DNA of 64,000 nt from an uncultured Pluralibacter sp. Its GTDB lineage: Bacteria > Pseudomonadota > Gammaproteobacteria > Enterobacterales > Enterobacteriaceae. Where the stretch lies: positions 1 through 64,000 of the forward strand of contig NZ_CAJYMB010000014.1 of NCBI RefSeq assembly GCF_913775985.1, written 5' to 3'. A program made the position numbers and the translations under genes. The notes beneath the pieces are model-generated. The model made no database searches, was not told the origin of the DNA, and was given only the letters and a program-made list of their open reading frames with translations. Below are positions 34,451-44,726 of the stretch, in pieces; positions within the stretch are counted from its first letter, which is position 1, and each line of letters opens with the position of its first letter.

Positions 34451-35275
34451 TTATTTGGTGGCGGGGCGATAGAGCGCCAGCAGTTCATCCACCTTTTTAC
34501 GCGTGCCGCCGTTGCTGCTGATGCTGCGGCGAACTTTAACTTTGACCTGCTTATCAGCCGCTTTGTACCACTCGCGGGTATCCGGCGTGTCGTGATTCGA
34601 AATTAACACCGGGATCTGCTGGCTTACCAGCTTTTCCGCAAGCTCCGCCAGATGTGCCTGCTGTTTAGGGCTGAAGCTGTTGGTGTGGTAGGCCGTGAAA
34701 TTCGCGGTCGCGGAAAGCGGCGCGTAGGGCGGATCGCAATACACTACCGAACCATCATCCGCCAGCGCCATGCACTCCTCATAGGACATGCAGTGGAACT
34801 CGGCGTGCTGCGCCCTTTCGGCAAAATGGTTAAGCTCCGCCTCCGGGAAGTAAGGCTTCTTATAACGGCCAAACGGCACGTTAAACTCCCCTTTCAGGTT
34901 ATAGCGGCACAGGCCGTTGTACCCGTGGCGGTTGAGGTACAAAAACAGCACCGCGCGCCTGAGCGGCTCCCGGCACTGGTTAAATTCGTCCCGCAGCAGA
35001 TAATAGGCTTCGGCGCAGTTATTTTCGGCGACAAACATTGCGCTGGCGGCGCCGATGTATTCTGCAGTACGGGTTTTGACGATGTTATACAAATCGATCA
35101 GATCGCTATTAATATCCGCGAGAATGTAGCGGGAATAGCGGGTATTGAGGAATACGGAACCGGCCCCGACGAAGGGCTCGATAAGACACTCGCCTTTCGG
35201 CAGATGTTTTTCAATATCGTTAAGCAGCGGAAATTTTCCCCCTGCCCATTTCAAAAAAGCGCGATTTTTTTTCAT
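34451..35275 (-). CDS. dam: DNA adenine methyltransferase Dam
   Basis: Dam methylates adenine N6 in GATC, marking strands for mismatch repair and timing replication. The 274-residue protein has the SAM motif [10 protein letters not shown] (35-44) and the catalytic DPPY at 181-184. The start [13 protein letters not shown] matches E. coli; a longer frame upstream has no family support. It lies between damX and rpe, with a hairpin at 35349-35369 just upstream. Confidence 0.96.
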   Translation of the reverse strand: MKKNRAFLKWAGGKFPLLNDIEKHLPKGECLIEPFVGAGSVFLNTRYSRYILADINSDLIDLYNIVKTRTAEYIGAASAMFVAENNCAEAYYLLRDEFNQCREPLRRAVLFLYLNRHGYNGLCRYNLKGEFNVPFGRYKKPYFPEAELNHFAERAQHAEFHCMSYEECMALADDGSVVYCDPPYAPLSATANFTAYHTNSFSPKQQAHLAELAEKLVSQQIPVLISNHDTPDTREWYKAADKQVKVKVRRSISSNGGTRKKVDELLALYRPATK

Positions 35276-35348
35276 GCTGTCTGACTGCTTACACTTTCTC
35301 TGGCTGCGAAGAAATGGCTCCGACAGCATCCTGCGCTTAAAACACAAA

Positions 35349-35369
35349 GCCGCCCGGCAGCCGGGCGGC
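35349..35369 (-). terminator. Hairpin between damX and dam
   Basis: GCCGCCCGG (35349-35357) and CCGGGCGGC (35361-35369) form a 9-base stem with a CAG loop. On the minus strand CTTTGTGTTTT follows, so partial termination downstream of damX is likely, lowering dam expression from the aroK and damX promoters. Confidence 0.65.
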
Positions 35370-35377
35370 GGTGTTAA

Positions 35378-36724
35378 TTACTTAAGATCGGACTGAACCT
35401 GGCGAACCGGCTTGGCCCACGGGTTCTTCGCCTGCACGTCGGCCGGCAGTGAAGAGACAGCGCGCTTGGCGTCATCCTTGGTGGCATAAACGCCGCTGAC
35501 CAGGACATACCACGGCTGACCGTTGCGGGTGGTCTGATAGACAACGTAGTTTTTCACGTTCTCTTTCTTCGCCCAGCCGTTCAGGTTGTCATAGTTTGAC
35601 GAGCTGCTCAGCTGCAGGGTGTAGTGGCTTGACGGCGCAGACTTCAGCGCGCCGATATCGCCGGTACCTTTGCTGGCAGTAGATGCCGCTGCGGTAGAAG
35701 TTGCCGCCGGCTGGGCTGCTTTCGCCTGGCTGGTCGCCGCCGGTTTAGTCGTTTCTGCTGGCTTAGCCGCCTCCGCCGCTTTCGCAGTTTGGGTCGGTTT
35801 CGCTGCTTCCACTTTAGCCGGCGTGTGGACTACCGCGGCGGGCTCGCTGCGCTTAGGCTGCTCGACGCGCTTCTGCGGCTCGGTGCGCTTAGGCTCGGTT
35901 CTGGTGACAGCCTGCGGCTTGCTCTGCGGTTTAGACTCGACAACTGAATGCCTGCGCTCGGTACGCGGTGCGGCTTCTGCGGTTTCAGTATTGCGGGCAG
36001 GCTGATGCTGCGCGCTGCCGCCGAGAATCGGCGCAACGGTAGCCGGCTCAGTCGGCAGCGTGGAGTTGGCTACCGCGCTGTCCACCTGACCCTGCTGCTG
36101 GGTCAGCGCATTGTTCAGGTCGCCCTGCACCTCTACACGCTGCTGGCCCTGAGGCGCTGCCGCGCTCTGGCTACCGTCCGCAGGCGTGGAGGCAATCGGC
36201 GGTACGGAAACGTCCTGCGGCTGATTGCTCGCCGTCTGGCCGTTAGCATCCTGCGTCTGGTTTGCCGGGGTGCTGCCCGGTGCCGGCTGGGCGCCGTTGG
36301 CCTGATTAGCAGCCGCATCACCGCCGTTGTTAAGGTCGATATTACGCTCGCCGCCGGATGCCTGATTGCTGCTGGACGGTGCAGAAGGTGATTTCAGCGC
36401 AGAACCGATACCGATGATAAGAACCAGCAGGACCAGGATCCCCAGGCCCATCATCAGATACTGGCGCGAAGCGGGCTTGGCTGCCGGCGCTTTTTTGCGC
36501 TTGCGCGGACGACGCTCTACCTGCTCGTCGTCGGCATCGTAACTCTCTTCGTCCTGCACATCGCTGGCTTTACTGCCGCGGGCCGGACGGCGATCGTCAT
36601 CAAGATCGACGTCGTCAAAATTGATTTGCCGATCGTTGTCGCGATCGTTGGATTGACGAGAACGACCCGTGCGGCGATCGCTGGGATCGGGTTTCATCTC
36701 GTCTTCTGGTTTAAATTCATCCAT
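35378..36724 (-). CDS. damX: Cell-division SPOR protein DamX
   Basis: DamX is an inner-membrane protein that goes to the division septum by binding denuded peptidoglycan glycans. The 448-residue protein has a charged cytoplasmic part with RRPRKRKK before a single membrane helix (about 89-110, [22 protein letters not shown] region), a long low-complexity periplasmic stretch rich in Ala, Thr, Pro, Lys and Gln (115-370), and a C-terminal SPOR domain (about 372-445, [18 protein letters not shown]). It is slightly longer than the 428 residues of E. coli because of the linker. Confidence 0.95.
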   Translation of the reverse strand: MDEFKPEDEMKPDPSDRRTGRSRQSNDRDNDRQINFDDVDLDDDRRPARGSKASDVQDEESYDADDEQVERRPRKRKKAPAAKPASRQYLMMGLGILVLLVLIIGIGSALKSPSAPSSSNQASGGERNIDLNNGGDAAANQANGAQPAPGSTPANQTQDANGQTASNQPQDVSVPPIASTPADGSQSAAAPQGQQRVEVQGDLNNALTQQQGQVDSAVANSTLPTEPATVAPILGGSAQHQPARNTETAEAAPRTERRHSVVESKPQSKPQAVTRTEPKRTEPQKRVEQPKRSEPAAVVHTPAKVEAAKPTQTAKAAEAAKPAETTKPAATSQAKAAQPAATSTAAASTASKGTGDIGALKSAPSSHYTLQLSSSSNYDNLNGWAKKENVKNYVVYQTTRNGQPWYVLVSGVYATKDDAKRAVSSLPADVQAKNPWAKPVRQVQSDLK

Positions 36725-36853
36725 TTAACACCCCACTAAAAGGCTTATGCCGGTTACGGTTGCATATCGCCTGAATCTGTATTGCCGCAAAGAATGCGGC
36801 CTGACCTTTTTTTGCGCATCGCCACACGACGGGCGTGGCGGCGTCCGGGTTGA

Positions 36854-37942
36854 TTACTTCTGCTGACAATCGTTGATCGCGCCCAGCACCACATCATGTG
36901 CCACGCCGCCGCGTACCTCACTTTTGCCAATTGCTAACGGAAGCACCAGACGCATCTTCCCGGCCAGAACCTTTTTATCGCGCATCATGTGCGGAATATA
37001 CGCCTCTGCGGACATCTCGCGCGGGCCCGCGACGGGCAGCTTCGCCCGCTCAAGCAGGGTAATAATGCGCTGAGTATCCTGAGACGAAAACTGCCCCAGC
37101 CGCTCTGCGGCCCGGGCAGCCATTACCATACCGGCCGCAACGGCTTCACCGTGCAGCCAGTTACCGTATCCCATCTCTGCTTCAATGGCGTGACCGAAGG
37201 TGTGCCCCAGATTGAGTAAAGCACGCACGCCGGTTTCGCGCTCGTCTGCGGCAACAACATCGGCTTTCAGCTCGCAGCAGCGGCGAATGCAGTAAGCCAT
37301 CGCTTTCTCATCCAGCGCTAAAAGAGCATCAATGTTGTTTTCAAGCCATTCGAAGAAGCGGGCATCAAGGATGATGCCGTATTTGATAACCTCGGCGAGG
37401 CCGGAGGAGAGCTCGCGGGCGGGCAGCGTTTTGAGGCAGTCGAGATCGACCACCACCGAGACCGGCTGCCAGAACGCGCCAATCATATTTTTGCCCAGCG
37501 GATGATTAACCGCTGTTTTGCCGCCTACAGAAGAGTCAACCTGTGAGAGCAGCGTGGTCGGCACCTGAATAAAGCGCACCCCGCGCTGGTAGCTCGCAGC
37601 AGCAAAACCGGTTAAATCACCGATAACGCCGCCACCAAGCGCGATAAGCGTGGTATCCCGGCCGTGGGGTTTTTTAAGCAGGGCGGTGAAGACGTTATCC
37701 ATCACCGACAGCGTTTTATACTGCTCGCCATCAGGAAGGATTACGCTGTCAACAATGACGCCAGCCTGTTCAAGCCGGGACTTAACCTTATCAAGGTAGA
37801 TCGGCGCCAGCGTTTCGTTGGTAACCAGCATCACCTGTTCGCCGGACTTCAGGGGCTGAAAGGAAGCCGGATCGTCAAACAAACCAGCGGCGATAGTAAT
37901 CGGGTAACTACGTTCCCCGAGAGTTACTGTGAGCCTCTCCAT
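36854..37942 (-). CDS. aroB: 3-Dehydroquinate synthase
   Basis: AroB makes 3-dehydroquinate from DAHP, the second step of the shikimate pathway, using NAD and zinc. The 362-residue protein has [40 protein letters not shown] and the metal His region [17 protein letters not shown] with [10 protein letters not shown]. It lies 57 bases after aroK, the adjacent enzyme class in the pathway. Confidence 0.97.
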   Translation of the reverse strand: MERLTVTLGERSYPITIAAGLFDDPASFQPLKSGEQVMLVTNETLAPIYLDKVKSRLEQAGVIVDSVILPDGEQYKTLSVMDNVFTALLKKPHGRDTTLIALGGGVIGDLTGFAAASYQRGVRFIQVPTTLLSQVDSSVGGKTAVNHPLGKNMIGAFWQPVSVVVDLDCLKTLPARELSSGLAEVIKYGIILDARFFEWLENNIDALLALDEKAMAYCIRRCCELKADVVAADERETGVRALLNLGHTFGHAIEAEMGYGNWLHGEAVAAGMVMAARAAERLGQFSSQDTQRIITLLERAKLPVAGPREMSAEAYIPHMMRDKKVLAGKMRLVLPLAIGKSEVRGGVAHDVVLGAINDCQQK

Positions 37943-37999
37943 AACGCAACATCCACCTTGGTTACTTGAATTCGCTGACGTACCCCGATGCTGCCAGAA

Positions 38000-38521
38000 T
38001 CAGTTGCTTTCCAGCATATGAATAATCTGGTTCGCCACCACTTTTGCACTTTGATCGTCGGTACGAATAGTCACATCTGCAATCTCTTCATAGAGCGGAT
38101 TGCGTTCGCCGGCCAGTGCTTCGAGCACTTCGCGCGGCGGCGTTTCCACCTGAAGCAGCGGACGCTTCTTATCACGCTGGGTACGCGCCAGCTGTTTTTC
38201 GATAGTAGTTTCCAGATACACCACAACGCCGCGGGCGGAGAGGCGGTTACGCGTTTCGCGGGATTTCACTGAGCCGCCGCCGGTAGCCAGAACAATACCC
38301 TGCTTTTCCGTCAGCTCGTTGATGATTTTTTCTTCACGATCGCGGAAACCGTCTTCGCCTTCAACATCGAAGACCCAGCCCACGTCTGCGCCCGTGCGTT
38401 TTTCTATTTCTTGATCAGAATCGTAGAATTCCATGTTGAGCTGCTGGGCCAGCTGGCGCCCAATGGTGCTTTTGCCGGCACCCATAGGCCCAACCAGAAA
38501 GATATTGCGTTTCTCTGCCAT
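38000..38521 (-). CDS. aroK: Shikimate kinase I
   Basis: AroK phosphorylates shikimate with ATP. The 173-residue protein has the Walker A loop GPMGAGKST (11-19), the shikimate-binding [11 protein letters not shown] and [14 protein letters not shown]. It is the first gene of the superoperon aroK-aroB-damX-dam-rpe-gph-trpS, read leftward. The 265-base stretch upstream to hofQ must contain its promoter; I could not assign boxes with confidence. Confidence 0.97.
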   Translation of the reverse strand: MAEKRNIFLVGPMGAGKSTIGRQLAQQLNMEFYDSDQEIEKRTGADVGWVFDVEGEDGFRDREEKIINELTEKQGIVLATGGGSVKSRETRNRLSARGVVVYLETTIEKQLARTQRDKKRPLLQVETPPREVLEALAGERNPLYEEIADVTIRTDDQSAKVVANQIIHMLESN

Positions 38522-38786
38522 TTTTTAGGTACTACTAAGACGATTTGTTAATAATACATCCGCGCCGTAGACATGCGAGCGACGCCGGACATGAACTGAA
38601 ACCTCATTTGCGATAGTGCGAGAGTCAGATCGGAAATTATCTCAGTAGTCCGCCGGGTTTGGCAACTTTATTCATCACGACCCTACGAGAGCACCGACTC
38701 TCAAATCGGTACTCCTTGTATGCTAAATCTGGCGTCACGTCAAACTCCTGAAACGAGTTAAGCCAGAAAAATCACCGCCTCAGAGG

Positions 38787-40031
38787 CTATTGGGCGGAAA
38801 TAATGCGCGGGGTAATGAACACCACCAGTTCCCGCCTTTCCCGGTCTTTACCATCGTGACGAAACAGCGCCCCCAGCAGCGGAATGTTTCCCAGCAGCGG
38901 GACGCTGTCGCGGGAAAGTTTGTTCTTTTGCGAGAAGATACCGCCCAATGCCAGCGTTTCGCCGCTGTTAAGCTCAACCTGTGTTTCAATCTCTTGTTTA
39001 TCAATAGCAAGCACTTCCCCGCCCGCCTGCTGCAGCATTTGTCCGGGCATATCCTCGGTGATGCGCAGCTTGAGGCGAACGCGGTTACGCTGTAGCACGG
39101 TCGGCGTAACTTCCATACCTAAAACAGCTTCTTTGAACTGCACGGACGTGGCGCCGCTCTCGCCGCTGGAAACCTGGTAGGGAATTTCGCTACCCTGCTT
39201 GATGCTGGCGGGCTGCAGATGCGAGGCAATCAGGCGCGGGCTGGCAATAATCTCCAGCTGATGCTTGCGTTCCAGCGCGCTCAGCTCCAGCTCAAGCAGA
39301 CGCCCGCCCAGCCTGCCCAATGTGAATCCTGTTCGCGTCTGCGCATCGGGTACCGCAAGATTGACGTCCAGAGACGAGGGCTGACCTTTTCCCGGAGCCG
39401 ACTGCGCATCCCCGAGCGCCCATTTAACGCCGAGTTCGCGCAGGCTTTTCTCATTAATGGTCACGATAAAGGCGCTAAGGGCTACCTGACCCACCGGGAG
39501 ATCCATCTCCTGGATCCAGGCCAGCAGCTCGGGCAGATGCCGGGCGTCGTCGCGGATAAGCAGCCGGTTAGTGCGCAAGTCCGCCGTCAGCGTGCCTCTT
39601 GGGCCCAGCAACTTTTCACCCGCCTTTGCCAGCTCGGCCGCGTCCGCATGGTGCAGCGGCACGCTTTGCGCTTTAAGCGGCCGGGACTTCTGCTGCTTCT
39701 GCCGCGCTTCTTCACGGCGGGCCTCTTTTTCCGCCAGCCTGGCGCTGCTGTAGATATAGAGTACCTGGCCCTGGTTTTCCGAAATGAGCCCGGCGCTATT
39801 TAAAACGGCCTGCAGCGCCAGCGGCCAGGGCAGATTATTCAGCTGCAGCGAGAGGTTGCCCCGTACCTCTGGCGCAATAATGATGTTTCTGTCGGCTAAG
39901 TCCGCCAGCGCCTGCAGCACCTGGACTACGGGAACCTCATCAACGCTCAGCGTCACGGGTTTCGCTTTCTCTTTCGCTATCGTCATAAATGAGACGAGCA
40001 GCAGCACGCCCGCCAGCACTTTTCTGTTCAT
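38787..40031 (-). CDS. hofQ: DNA-uptake secretin HofQ
   Basis: HofQ is the outer-membrane secretin homologue of the Hof/Com system, which in E. coli is needed to use external DNA as a nutrient. The 414-residue precursor has a signal peptide (MNRKVLAGVLLLVSFMTIA), STN/N-domain repeats and the secretin domain with the conserved SGESGATSVQFKEAVLGMEVTPTV and ELNSGETLALGGIF, ending in the VVFITPRII strand. Its start lies 92 bases inside hofP. The start follows GAGGG 11 bases upstream, so an internal later start cannot be excluded. Confidence 0.9.
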   Translation of the reverse strand: MNRKVLAGVLLLVSFMTIAKEKAKPVTLSVDEVPVVQVLQALADLADRNIIIAPEVRGNLSLQLNNLPWPLALQAVLNSAGLISENQGQVLYIYSSARLAEKEARREEARQKQQKSRPLKAQSVPLHHADAAELAKAGEKLLGPRGTLTADLRTNRLLIRDDARHLPELLAWIQEMDLPVGQVALSAFIVTINEKSLRELGVKWALGDAQSAPGKGQPSSLDVNLAVPDAQTRTGFTLGRLGGRLLELELSALERKHQLEIIASPRLIASHLQPASIKQGSEIPYQVSSGESGATSVQFKEAVLGMEVTPTVLQRNRVRLKLRITEDMPGQMLQQAGGEVLAIDKQEIETQVELNSGETLALGGIFSQKNKLSRDSVPLLGNIPLLGALFRHDGKDRERRELVVFITPRIISAQ

Positions 40032-40356
40032 TGCGTTTCGGTCCCTCTTTTTGCCAGTGCCACGACGGCGTTTCGCAACCCTCGTTAAGCGCTATCTCCA
40101 GCCGATCCGGAGCTATCTTCAGCACTTTTCGCCCGCCCTCCAGCGGCATTCCTTCCTTTACTCTGCGCCACTGCCCGGCGGCGTTTTGCACGAATCCCGT
40201 CTGCTGCGGCGCCATTCCCAGCGCACCGCCGTAGCGCCAGCGGGAAAGCTCTGCTTTACGGCAGCGGTCTTCCGGCGGGCGAAAAGGATCGCGCATGGCG
40301 GTGAGCGTCGGGAGCAGCAGCATCAGCAGCAGCGCAATACGCCGTTCAGCGGTCAT
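39940..40356 (-). CDS. hofP: HofP, DNA-utilisation/pilus-assembly protein
   Basis: HofP is a PilP-like periplasmic component of the Hof system. The 138-residue protein begins MTAERRIALLLMLLLPTL, a signal peptide or anchor, followed by MRDPFRPPEDRC, the family signature seen in E. coli as MRDPFKPPEDLC. GGAGATCGCCG precedes the ATG at 40356, which overlaps hofO by 11 bases. The C-terminal 30 codons, lying over hofQ, look non-conserved. Divergence from E. coli is high. Confidence 0.82.
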   Translation of the reverse strand: MTAERRIALLLMLLLPTLTAMRDPFRPPEDRCRKAELSRWRYGGALGMAPQQTGFVQNAAGQWRRVKEGMPLEGGRKVLKIAPDRLEIALNEGCETPSWHWQKEGPKRNEQKSAGGRAAARLIYDDSERESETRDAER

Positions 40357-40774
40357 CGGCGATCTCCAGCTGCAGGCTGATGCCGAGCTTTTCCGACTGC
40401 GGCGCAATACTGAACGCGAAGATCGCGGTATCGCTGCGCGCCAGCAGGGGAAACAGTCCTGGAATACTCGCCCATCCGCTCTCCAGCTTCAGCTCTCCGC
40501 CCCGCGCGTCCGGCTGCCAGCTCACCAGCTGAGCACCTGCCGCCTGCATATTCAGCGGCGAAAAAGACTCAGCGCCCGGTAACGCAACAGGTGCCAGCTG
40601 ACTGCGCAGCGTTAAAAGCTGACGCCATTCGGGCCTGGATTCAGGCTTCGCAGCCGGCGGAACAGAATATGACGCCAGCCCGGCGAACAGCGTCGCCAGC
40701 AGCACAGCTATCCAGCAGGCCCAGCGGGCCGCTGCGGAGAGTCCGCACCAGCGGTCAATCAGCGCCAGGCTCAC
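40346..40774 (-). CDS. hofO: HofO, DNA-utilisation/pilus-assembly protein
   Basis: A PilO-like bitopic protein of 142 residues with one N-terminal membrane helix (about 17-38, ARWACWIAVLLATLFAGLASY). The segment SPLNMQAAGAQLVSWQPDARGGELKLES aligns with E. coli HofO. The start is a GTG at 40774 preceded by AGAGG, overlapping the hofN end by 20 bases. Confidence 0.82.
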   Translation of the reverse strand: MSLALIDRWCGLSAAARWACWIAVLLATLFAGLASYSVPPAAKPESRPEWRQLLTLRSQLAPVALPGAESFSPLNMQAAGAQLVSWQPDARGGELKLESGWASIPGLFPLLARSDTAIFAFSIAPQSEKLGISLQLEIADDR

Positions 40775-41294
40775 GGGGCGCCTCTTCCAGCCGATAGTTG
40801 AATGCCCATCGCCCTTCGGTATCCCGCCGCACGGGGCCCGCGGTGATGGTGCGGTATCCAGGCAGCGCTTTCAGGGCATCTTCAAGCGCCGACAGCGTGA
40901 CGACCCGCGCGGTCAGACCGTGAAGTTCCAGCGTGCTCCCCTGCCATCGCAGCGCGGTCAGCCAGGCATCCTCGGGAAGCGCCTGCGCCAGGGCGGTAAG
41001 TCCGGCCTGCCAGCGCCCGGTCCACACGCGCTGCTGCAGGCGCAGCTGCAGGCTCTCCTGCTGCTTGAGACTTTCCCGCAGCAGGCGTTCGCGCCCGGCA
41101 AACGCCTGCAGGCGCGCCGCGTCGGCGAGGCTGTAAATCTCAGACAGCGCCTGACCCTGCACCCGCGCCGCGTGACCGCGCAGCAGCAAGACCAGCGACA
41201 GCAGCGGCAGCGCGGCAAACATCACTCCCCAGAAACGCAGGGCCTTCAGGCGCTGGATTTGCCGCCAGGGCAGCAGATTAACCGGCGGCGGCAT
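40755..41294 (-). CDS. hofN: HofN, DNA-utilisation/pilus-assembly protein
   Basis: A PilN-like inner-membrane protein of 179 residues. It begins MPPPVNLLPWRQ, the PilN cytoplasmic signature that binds PilM, then a membrane helix (about 20-42) and a periplasmic ferredoxin-like part. GGAGGG precedes the ATG at 41294; the frame could be extended 11 codons but lacks support. It overlaps hofM by 17 bases. Confidence 0.86.
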   Translation of the reverse strand: MPPPVNLLPWRQIQRLKALRFWGVMFAALPLLSLVLLLRGHAARVQGQALSEIYSLADAARLQAFAGRERLLRESLKQQESLQLRLQQRVWTGRWQAGLTALAQALPEDAWLTALRWQGSTLELHGLTARVVTLSALEDALKALPGYRTITAGPVRRDTEGRWAFNYRLEEAPREPGAD

Positions 41295-42009
41295 CGCGGT
41301 GCCCTCCGAGCGCCAGCGCCAGGGCAATGGTAAATGTGTCGCCGTTTACCGGCAGCGGTGGCTGAAGCTGGCTCAGGCAGTGCCAGGGATCGAAGTCGTT
41401 AATGCCGCTGCCGCAGACTACCGAGCCTGGCGCCGGATGATCTGCGCAGCCCCACTCTTCTCCGGCGGCCCACAGCCAGCGATCCCCGTCGAACCAGCTC
41501 ACCCCGCCAGCGCCGTCCGGCAGCCAGGGCAAAAATGCCAGCAGCGCGCTGGCATCCGGCGTTACGGCGGCAAGATTAAGTCCGGCATCTTTTGCCATTT
41601 TCCGCAGCCGCAGCACGTCCTGCTGCCGGGCGGCGGTCACCTGAAAACCACCCCTGGTCGCCTGGCAATAGTCAAACGCCAGAGACGCCTCCGCCATTTC
41701 AAGCTGCTGCGCCATGCTGCTGATTATCCACTGCGCCTGCTCGCTGTCCCGCAGGACAAGCCCGGGCGCCGGCAGCACTTTCCTGAGCGTTCCACCTGCC
41801 GGAAGCGCAACCGCTATCCGATGCTGGACGGGCATTTCCCGCCGCCACTTGCGCAGCGTCGCGGTTCTGTCAGCATCGGTCGAGTCCGGCGTCAGCGCCT
41901 GCTGCCACCATCGGCGCAGCGCCCAGCCGCCGCGCGCCTGCTGCAATGCGATGCAAACCATTGCGTCATCCTGAATATGTAAACCTGCCTGCCAGTAGCG
42001 GTAAGTCAT
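41278..42009 (-). CDS. hofM: HofM, DNA-utilisation/pilus-assembly protein
   Basis: A PilM-like cytoplasmic protein of 243 residues, the first gene of hofMNOPQ. Recognisable parts are the start MTYRYWQAGLHIQDDAMV, VTPDASALLAFLPWLP and the end FDPWHCLSQLQPPLP. AAGGAG lies upstream of the ATG at 42009. The operon is divergent from mrcA, as in E. coli, with 118 bases between. In competent relatives such clusters are controlled by CRP and Sxy; I did not find a convincing CRP-S site. Confidence 0.86.
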   Translation of the reverse strand: MTYRYWQAGLHIQDDAMVCIALQQARGGWALRRWWQQALTPDSTDADRTATLRKWRREMPVQHRIAVALPAGGTLRKVLPAPGLVLRDSEQAQWIISSMAQQLEMAEASLAFDYCQATRGGFQVTAARQQDVLRLRKMAKDAGLNLAAVTPDASALLAFLPWLPDGAGGVSWFDGDRWLWAAGEEWGCADHPAPGSVVCGSGINDFDPWHCLSQLQPPLPVNGDTFTIALALALGGHRDAAAG

Positions 42010-42127
42010 TATTACGATCTCCTTATCCTTCAAACCATTCCGGCTGTATCAATGCTCCTGGCTTGCCTTTATACTACCGCCCGCTTGTTTATAAACTGCC
42101 CAATTGACACGATGTGAGAAATTCCCG

Positions 42128-44680
42128 GTGAAGTTCGTAAAGTATTTATTCATCCTTGCAGTCTGTTGCATTCTGCTGGGAGCAGGCTCGATCTACGGCC
42201 TCTACAAGTTTATTGAGCCCCAGCTGCCCGACGTGGCGACGCTCAAAGACGTGCGCCTGCAAATCCCGATGCAGGTTTACAGCGCCGACGGCGAGCTTAT
42301 TGCGCAATATGGTGAGAAGCGGCGCATTCCGGTTACCCTCGCGCAAATGCCGCCGGCGCTGGTGAAAGCGTTTATCGCCACGGAAGACAGCCGCTTCTAC
42401 GAGCACCACGGCGTTGACCCGGTCGGTATTTTCCGCGCCGCCAGCATTGCACTTTTTTCCGGCCACGCGTCGCAGGGGGCCAGCACCATTACCCAGCAGC
42501 TGGCGCGTAACTTCTTCCTGAGTCCGGAAAAAACCCTCACGCGTAAAATCAAAGAAGTTTTTCTGGCTATTCGCATTGAGCAGCTGCTGAGCAAGGATGA
42601 GATCCTCGAGCTGTACCTTAATAAGATTTATCTCGGCTATCGCGCCTACGGCGTAGGTGCCGCGGCGCAGGTCTACTTCGGCAAGTCGATAGATCAGCTG
42701 ACGCTCAGCGAAATCGCGGTGATTGCCGGCCTGCCTAAAGCGCCATCGACCTTCAACCCGCTCTATTCTATGAAGCGTGCGCTGGCGCGCCGCAATGTGG
42801 TGCTGTCGCGTATGCTGAGCGAAAACTACATTACGCAGGCGCAGTATGACGACGCCAGCCGCCAGCCCATTGACGCCAGCTACCACGCGCCGGAAATCGC
42901 CTTCTCGGCTCCGTATCTTACGGAAATGGTGCGCCAGGAGATGATTAAGCGCTACGGCGAGAACGCCTACGAAGACGGCTATCGGGTTTACACCACCGTC
43001 ACCCGCAAAGATCAGCAGGCCGCGCAGGATGCCGTGCGTACCAATATCATGGATTACGACATGCGCCACGGCTATCGCGGCCCGGCCAGCGTGCTGTGGC
43101 GAGTGGGTGAAACACCGCTGGATAGCAAAAAAATTATCGACGTCCTGAAGAAACTGCCTTTCTACGGGCCGCTGCGCCCCGCGGTAGTGACCTCCGCGCG
43201 CTTCGACGAAGCCACGGCGCTGATGGCGGACGGCACCTCCGTTTCGCTAACGATGGAAGGCATGCGCTGGGCGCGGCCGTTCCGCTCAGACACCCAGCAG
43301 GGCGCCACGCCGCGTAAAGTCACCGATGTGGTGCAGGCGGGACAGCAAATCTGGGTGCGACAGGTGCAGGATAGCTGGTGGCTGAGTCAGGTGCCGGACG
43401 TTAACTCTTCGCTGGTCTCTATCAATCCGCACAATGGCGCAATTATCGCGCTGGTCGGCGGCTTCGACTTCAACCTGAGCAAGTTTAACCGCGCCACGCA
43501 GGCGCTGCGCCAGCTCGGCTCGAACATCAAGCCGTTCCTTTATACCGCAGCGATGGATAAAGGCCTGACGCTCGCCAGCATCCTCAATGATGTGCCTATT
43601 TCACGCTGGGATGCGGGCGCCGGTTCCGACTGGCGGCCGAAAAACTCGCCGCCGCAGTACGCGGGTCCGATTCGACTGCGCCAGGGGCTGGGACAGTCAA
43701 AGAACGTAGTGATGGTCCGCGCGATGCGCGCGATGGGCGTCGATTATGCCGCTGAGTATCTGCAGCGCTTCGGCTTCCCGGCAGATAACATTGTTCATAC
43801 AGAATCGCTGGCGCTGGGCTCCGCCGCCTTTACGCCGCTGCAGGTTGCGCGCGGCTACTCGGTGCTGGCCAACGGCGGCTTCCTGGTGGACCCGTTCTTT
43901 ATCAGCAAGATTGAGAACGACGCGGGCGGCGTGCTGTTTGAAGCAAAACCCCGGGTCGCCTGCGCGGATTGCAATATTCCGGTGATTTATGGCGATACGC
44001 CGAAGTCGAACGTGCTGGAAAATAAAGACGTGGAAGATGTGGCGACGTCAGAGGAGCCGCAAACCGCCCAGACGCCAATGCCGAATCTGGAGCAGGCTAA
44101 CCAGGCGCTGGTAGCCCGCACCGGCGCCGAGGAGTACGCTCCGCACGTGATCTCCACCCCGCTGTCGTTCCTGATAAAGAGCGCGCTGAACACCAATATC
44201 TTCGGCGAGCCGGGCTGGATGGGCACCGGCTGGCGCGCGGGCCGCGACCTGCAGCGCCACGACATCGGCGGTAAAACCGGGACCACCAACAGCTCGAAAG
44301 ATGCGTGGTTCTCGGGATACGGCGCCAACGTCGTGACCTCGGTGTGGATTGGCTTTGACGATCACCGTCGCGATTTGGGCCGCACCAGCGCCTCCGGCGC
44401 CATCAAGAATCAGATTTCCGGCTACGAAGGCGGAGCGAAGAGCGCCCAGCCAGCCTGGGATGCGTTCATGAAGGTAGTGCTAAACGGCGTGCCCGAGCAG
44501 CCGCTCACGCCGCCGCAGGGCATTGTTACGGTTAATATTGACCGCAGCACCGGCCAGCTGGCCAACGGCGGCAACAGCCGACCGGAGTACTTCATTGATG
44601 GCACCCAGCCGACTACACAGGCGGTGCACGAAGTGGGGACGACGATTATTGATAACGGGGAGAGTCACGAACTCTTCTGA
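42128..44680 (+). CDS. mrcA: Penicillin-binding protein 1A
   Basis: PBP1a is the bifunctional peptidoglycan synthase of side-wall growth, activated by LpoA. From the GTG start at 42128 the protein has 850 residues, as in E. coli. It has one N-terminal membrane helix (7-28), a glycosyltransferase domain with catalytic Glu86 in ATEDSRFYEHHG, an ODD/OB region, and a transpeptidase domain with the SxxK nucleophile in LGSNIKPFLYTAA, SQSKN in GLGQSKNVVM and KTGTT. The upstream TTG in frame is not a credible start. Confidence 0.97.
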   Translation: MKFVKYLFILAVCCILLGAGSIYGLYKFIEPQLPDVATLKDVRLQIPMQVYSADGELIAQYGEKRRIPVTLAQMPPALVKAFIATEDSRFYEHHGVDPVGIFRAASIALFSGHASQGASTITQQLARNFFLSPEKTLTRKIKEVFLAIRIEQLLSKDEILELYLNKIYLGYRAYGVGAAAQVYFGKSIDQLTLSEIAVIAGLPKAPSTFNPLYSMKRALARRNVVLSRMLSENYITQAQYDDASRQPIDASYHAPEIAFSAPYLTEMVRQEMIKRYGENAYEDGYRVYTTVTRKDQQAAQDAVRTNIMDYDMRHGYRGPASVLWRVGETPLDSKKIIDVLKKLPFYGPLRPAVVTSARFDEATALMADGTSVSLTMEGMRWARPFRSDTQQGATPRKVTDVVQAGQQIWVRQVQDSWWLSQVPDVNSSLVSINPHNGAIIALVGGFDFNLSKFNRATQALRQLGSNIKPFLYTAAMDKGLTLASILNDVPISRWDAGAGSDWRPKNSPPQYAGPIRLRQGLGQSKNVVMVRAMRAMGVDYAAEYLQRFGFPADNIVHTESLALGSAAFTPLQVARGYSVLANGGFLVDPFFISKIENDAGGVLFEAKPRVACADCNIPVIYGDTPKSNVLENKDVEDVATSEEPQTAQTPMPNLEQANQALVARTGAEEYAPHVISTPLSFLIKSALNTNIFGEPGWMGTGWRAGRDLQRHDIGGKTGTTNSSKDAWFSGYGANVVTSVWIGFDDHRRDLGRTSASGAIKNQISGYEGGAKSAQPAWDAFMKVVLNGVPEQPLTPPQGIVTVNIDRSTGQLANGGNSRPEYFIDGTQPTTQAVHEVGTTIIDNGESHELF

Positions 44681-44682
44681 CG

Positions 44683-44710
44683 AAAAAGGCGCCGCGCGGC
44701 GCCTTTTTTT
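44683..44710. terminator. Bidirectional terminator between mrcA and nudE
   Basis: AAAAAGGCGCCGCGCGGCG followed by CC and T7 forms an almost perfect palindrome with GGCGCCGC/GCGGCGCC at its core. With A5 on one side and T7 on the other, it can end both convergent transcripts. Confidence 0.9.
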
Positions 44711-44726
44711 ATGGCTGAACTAAATG

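Noticed and set aside
38687..38702. GAGAG/CTCTC hairpin between aroK and hofQ
   Set aside because: Only five pairs, no U run, and not placed at an obvious transcript end; too weak to call a terminator or operator.
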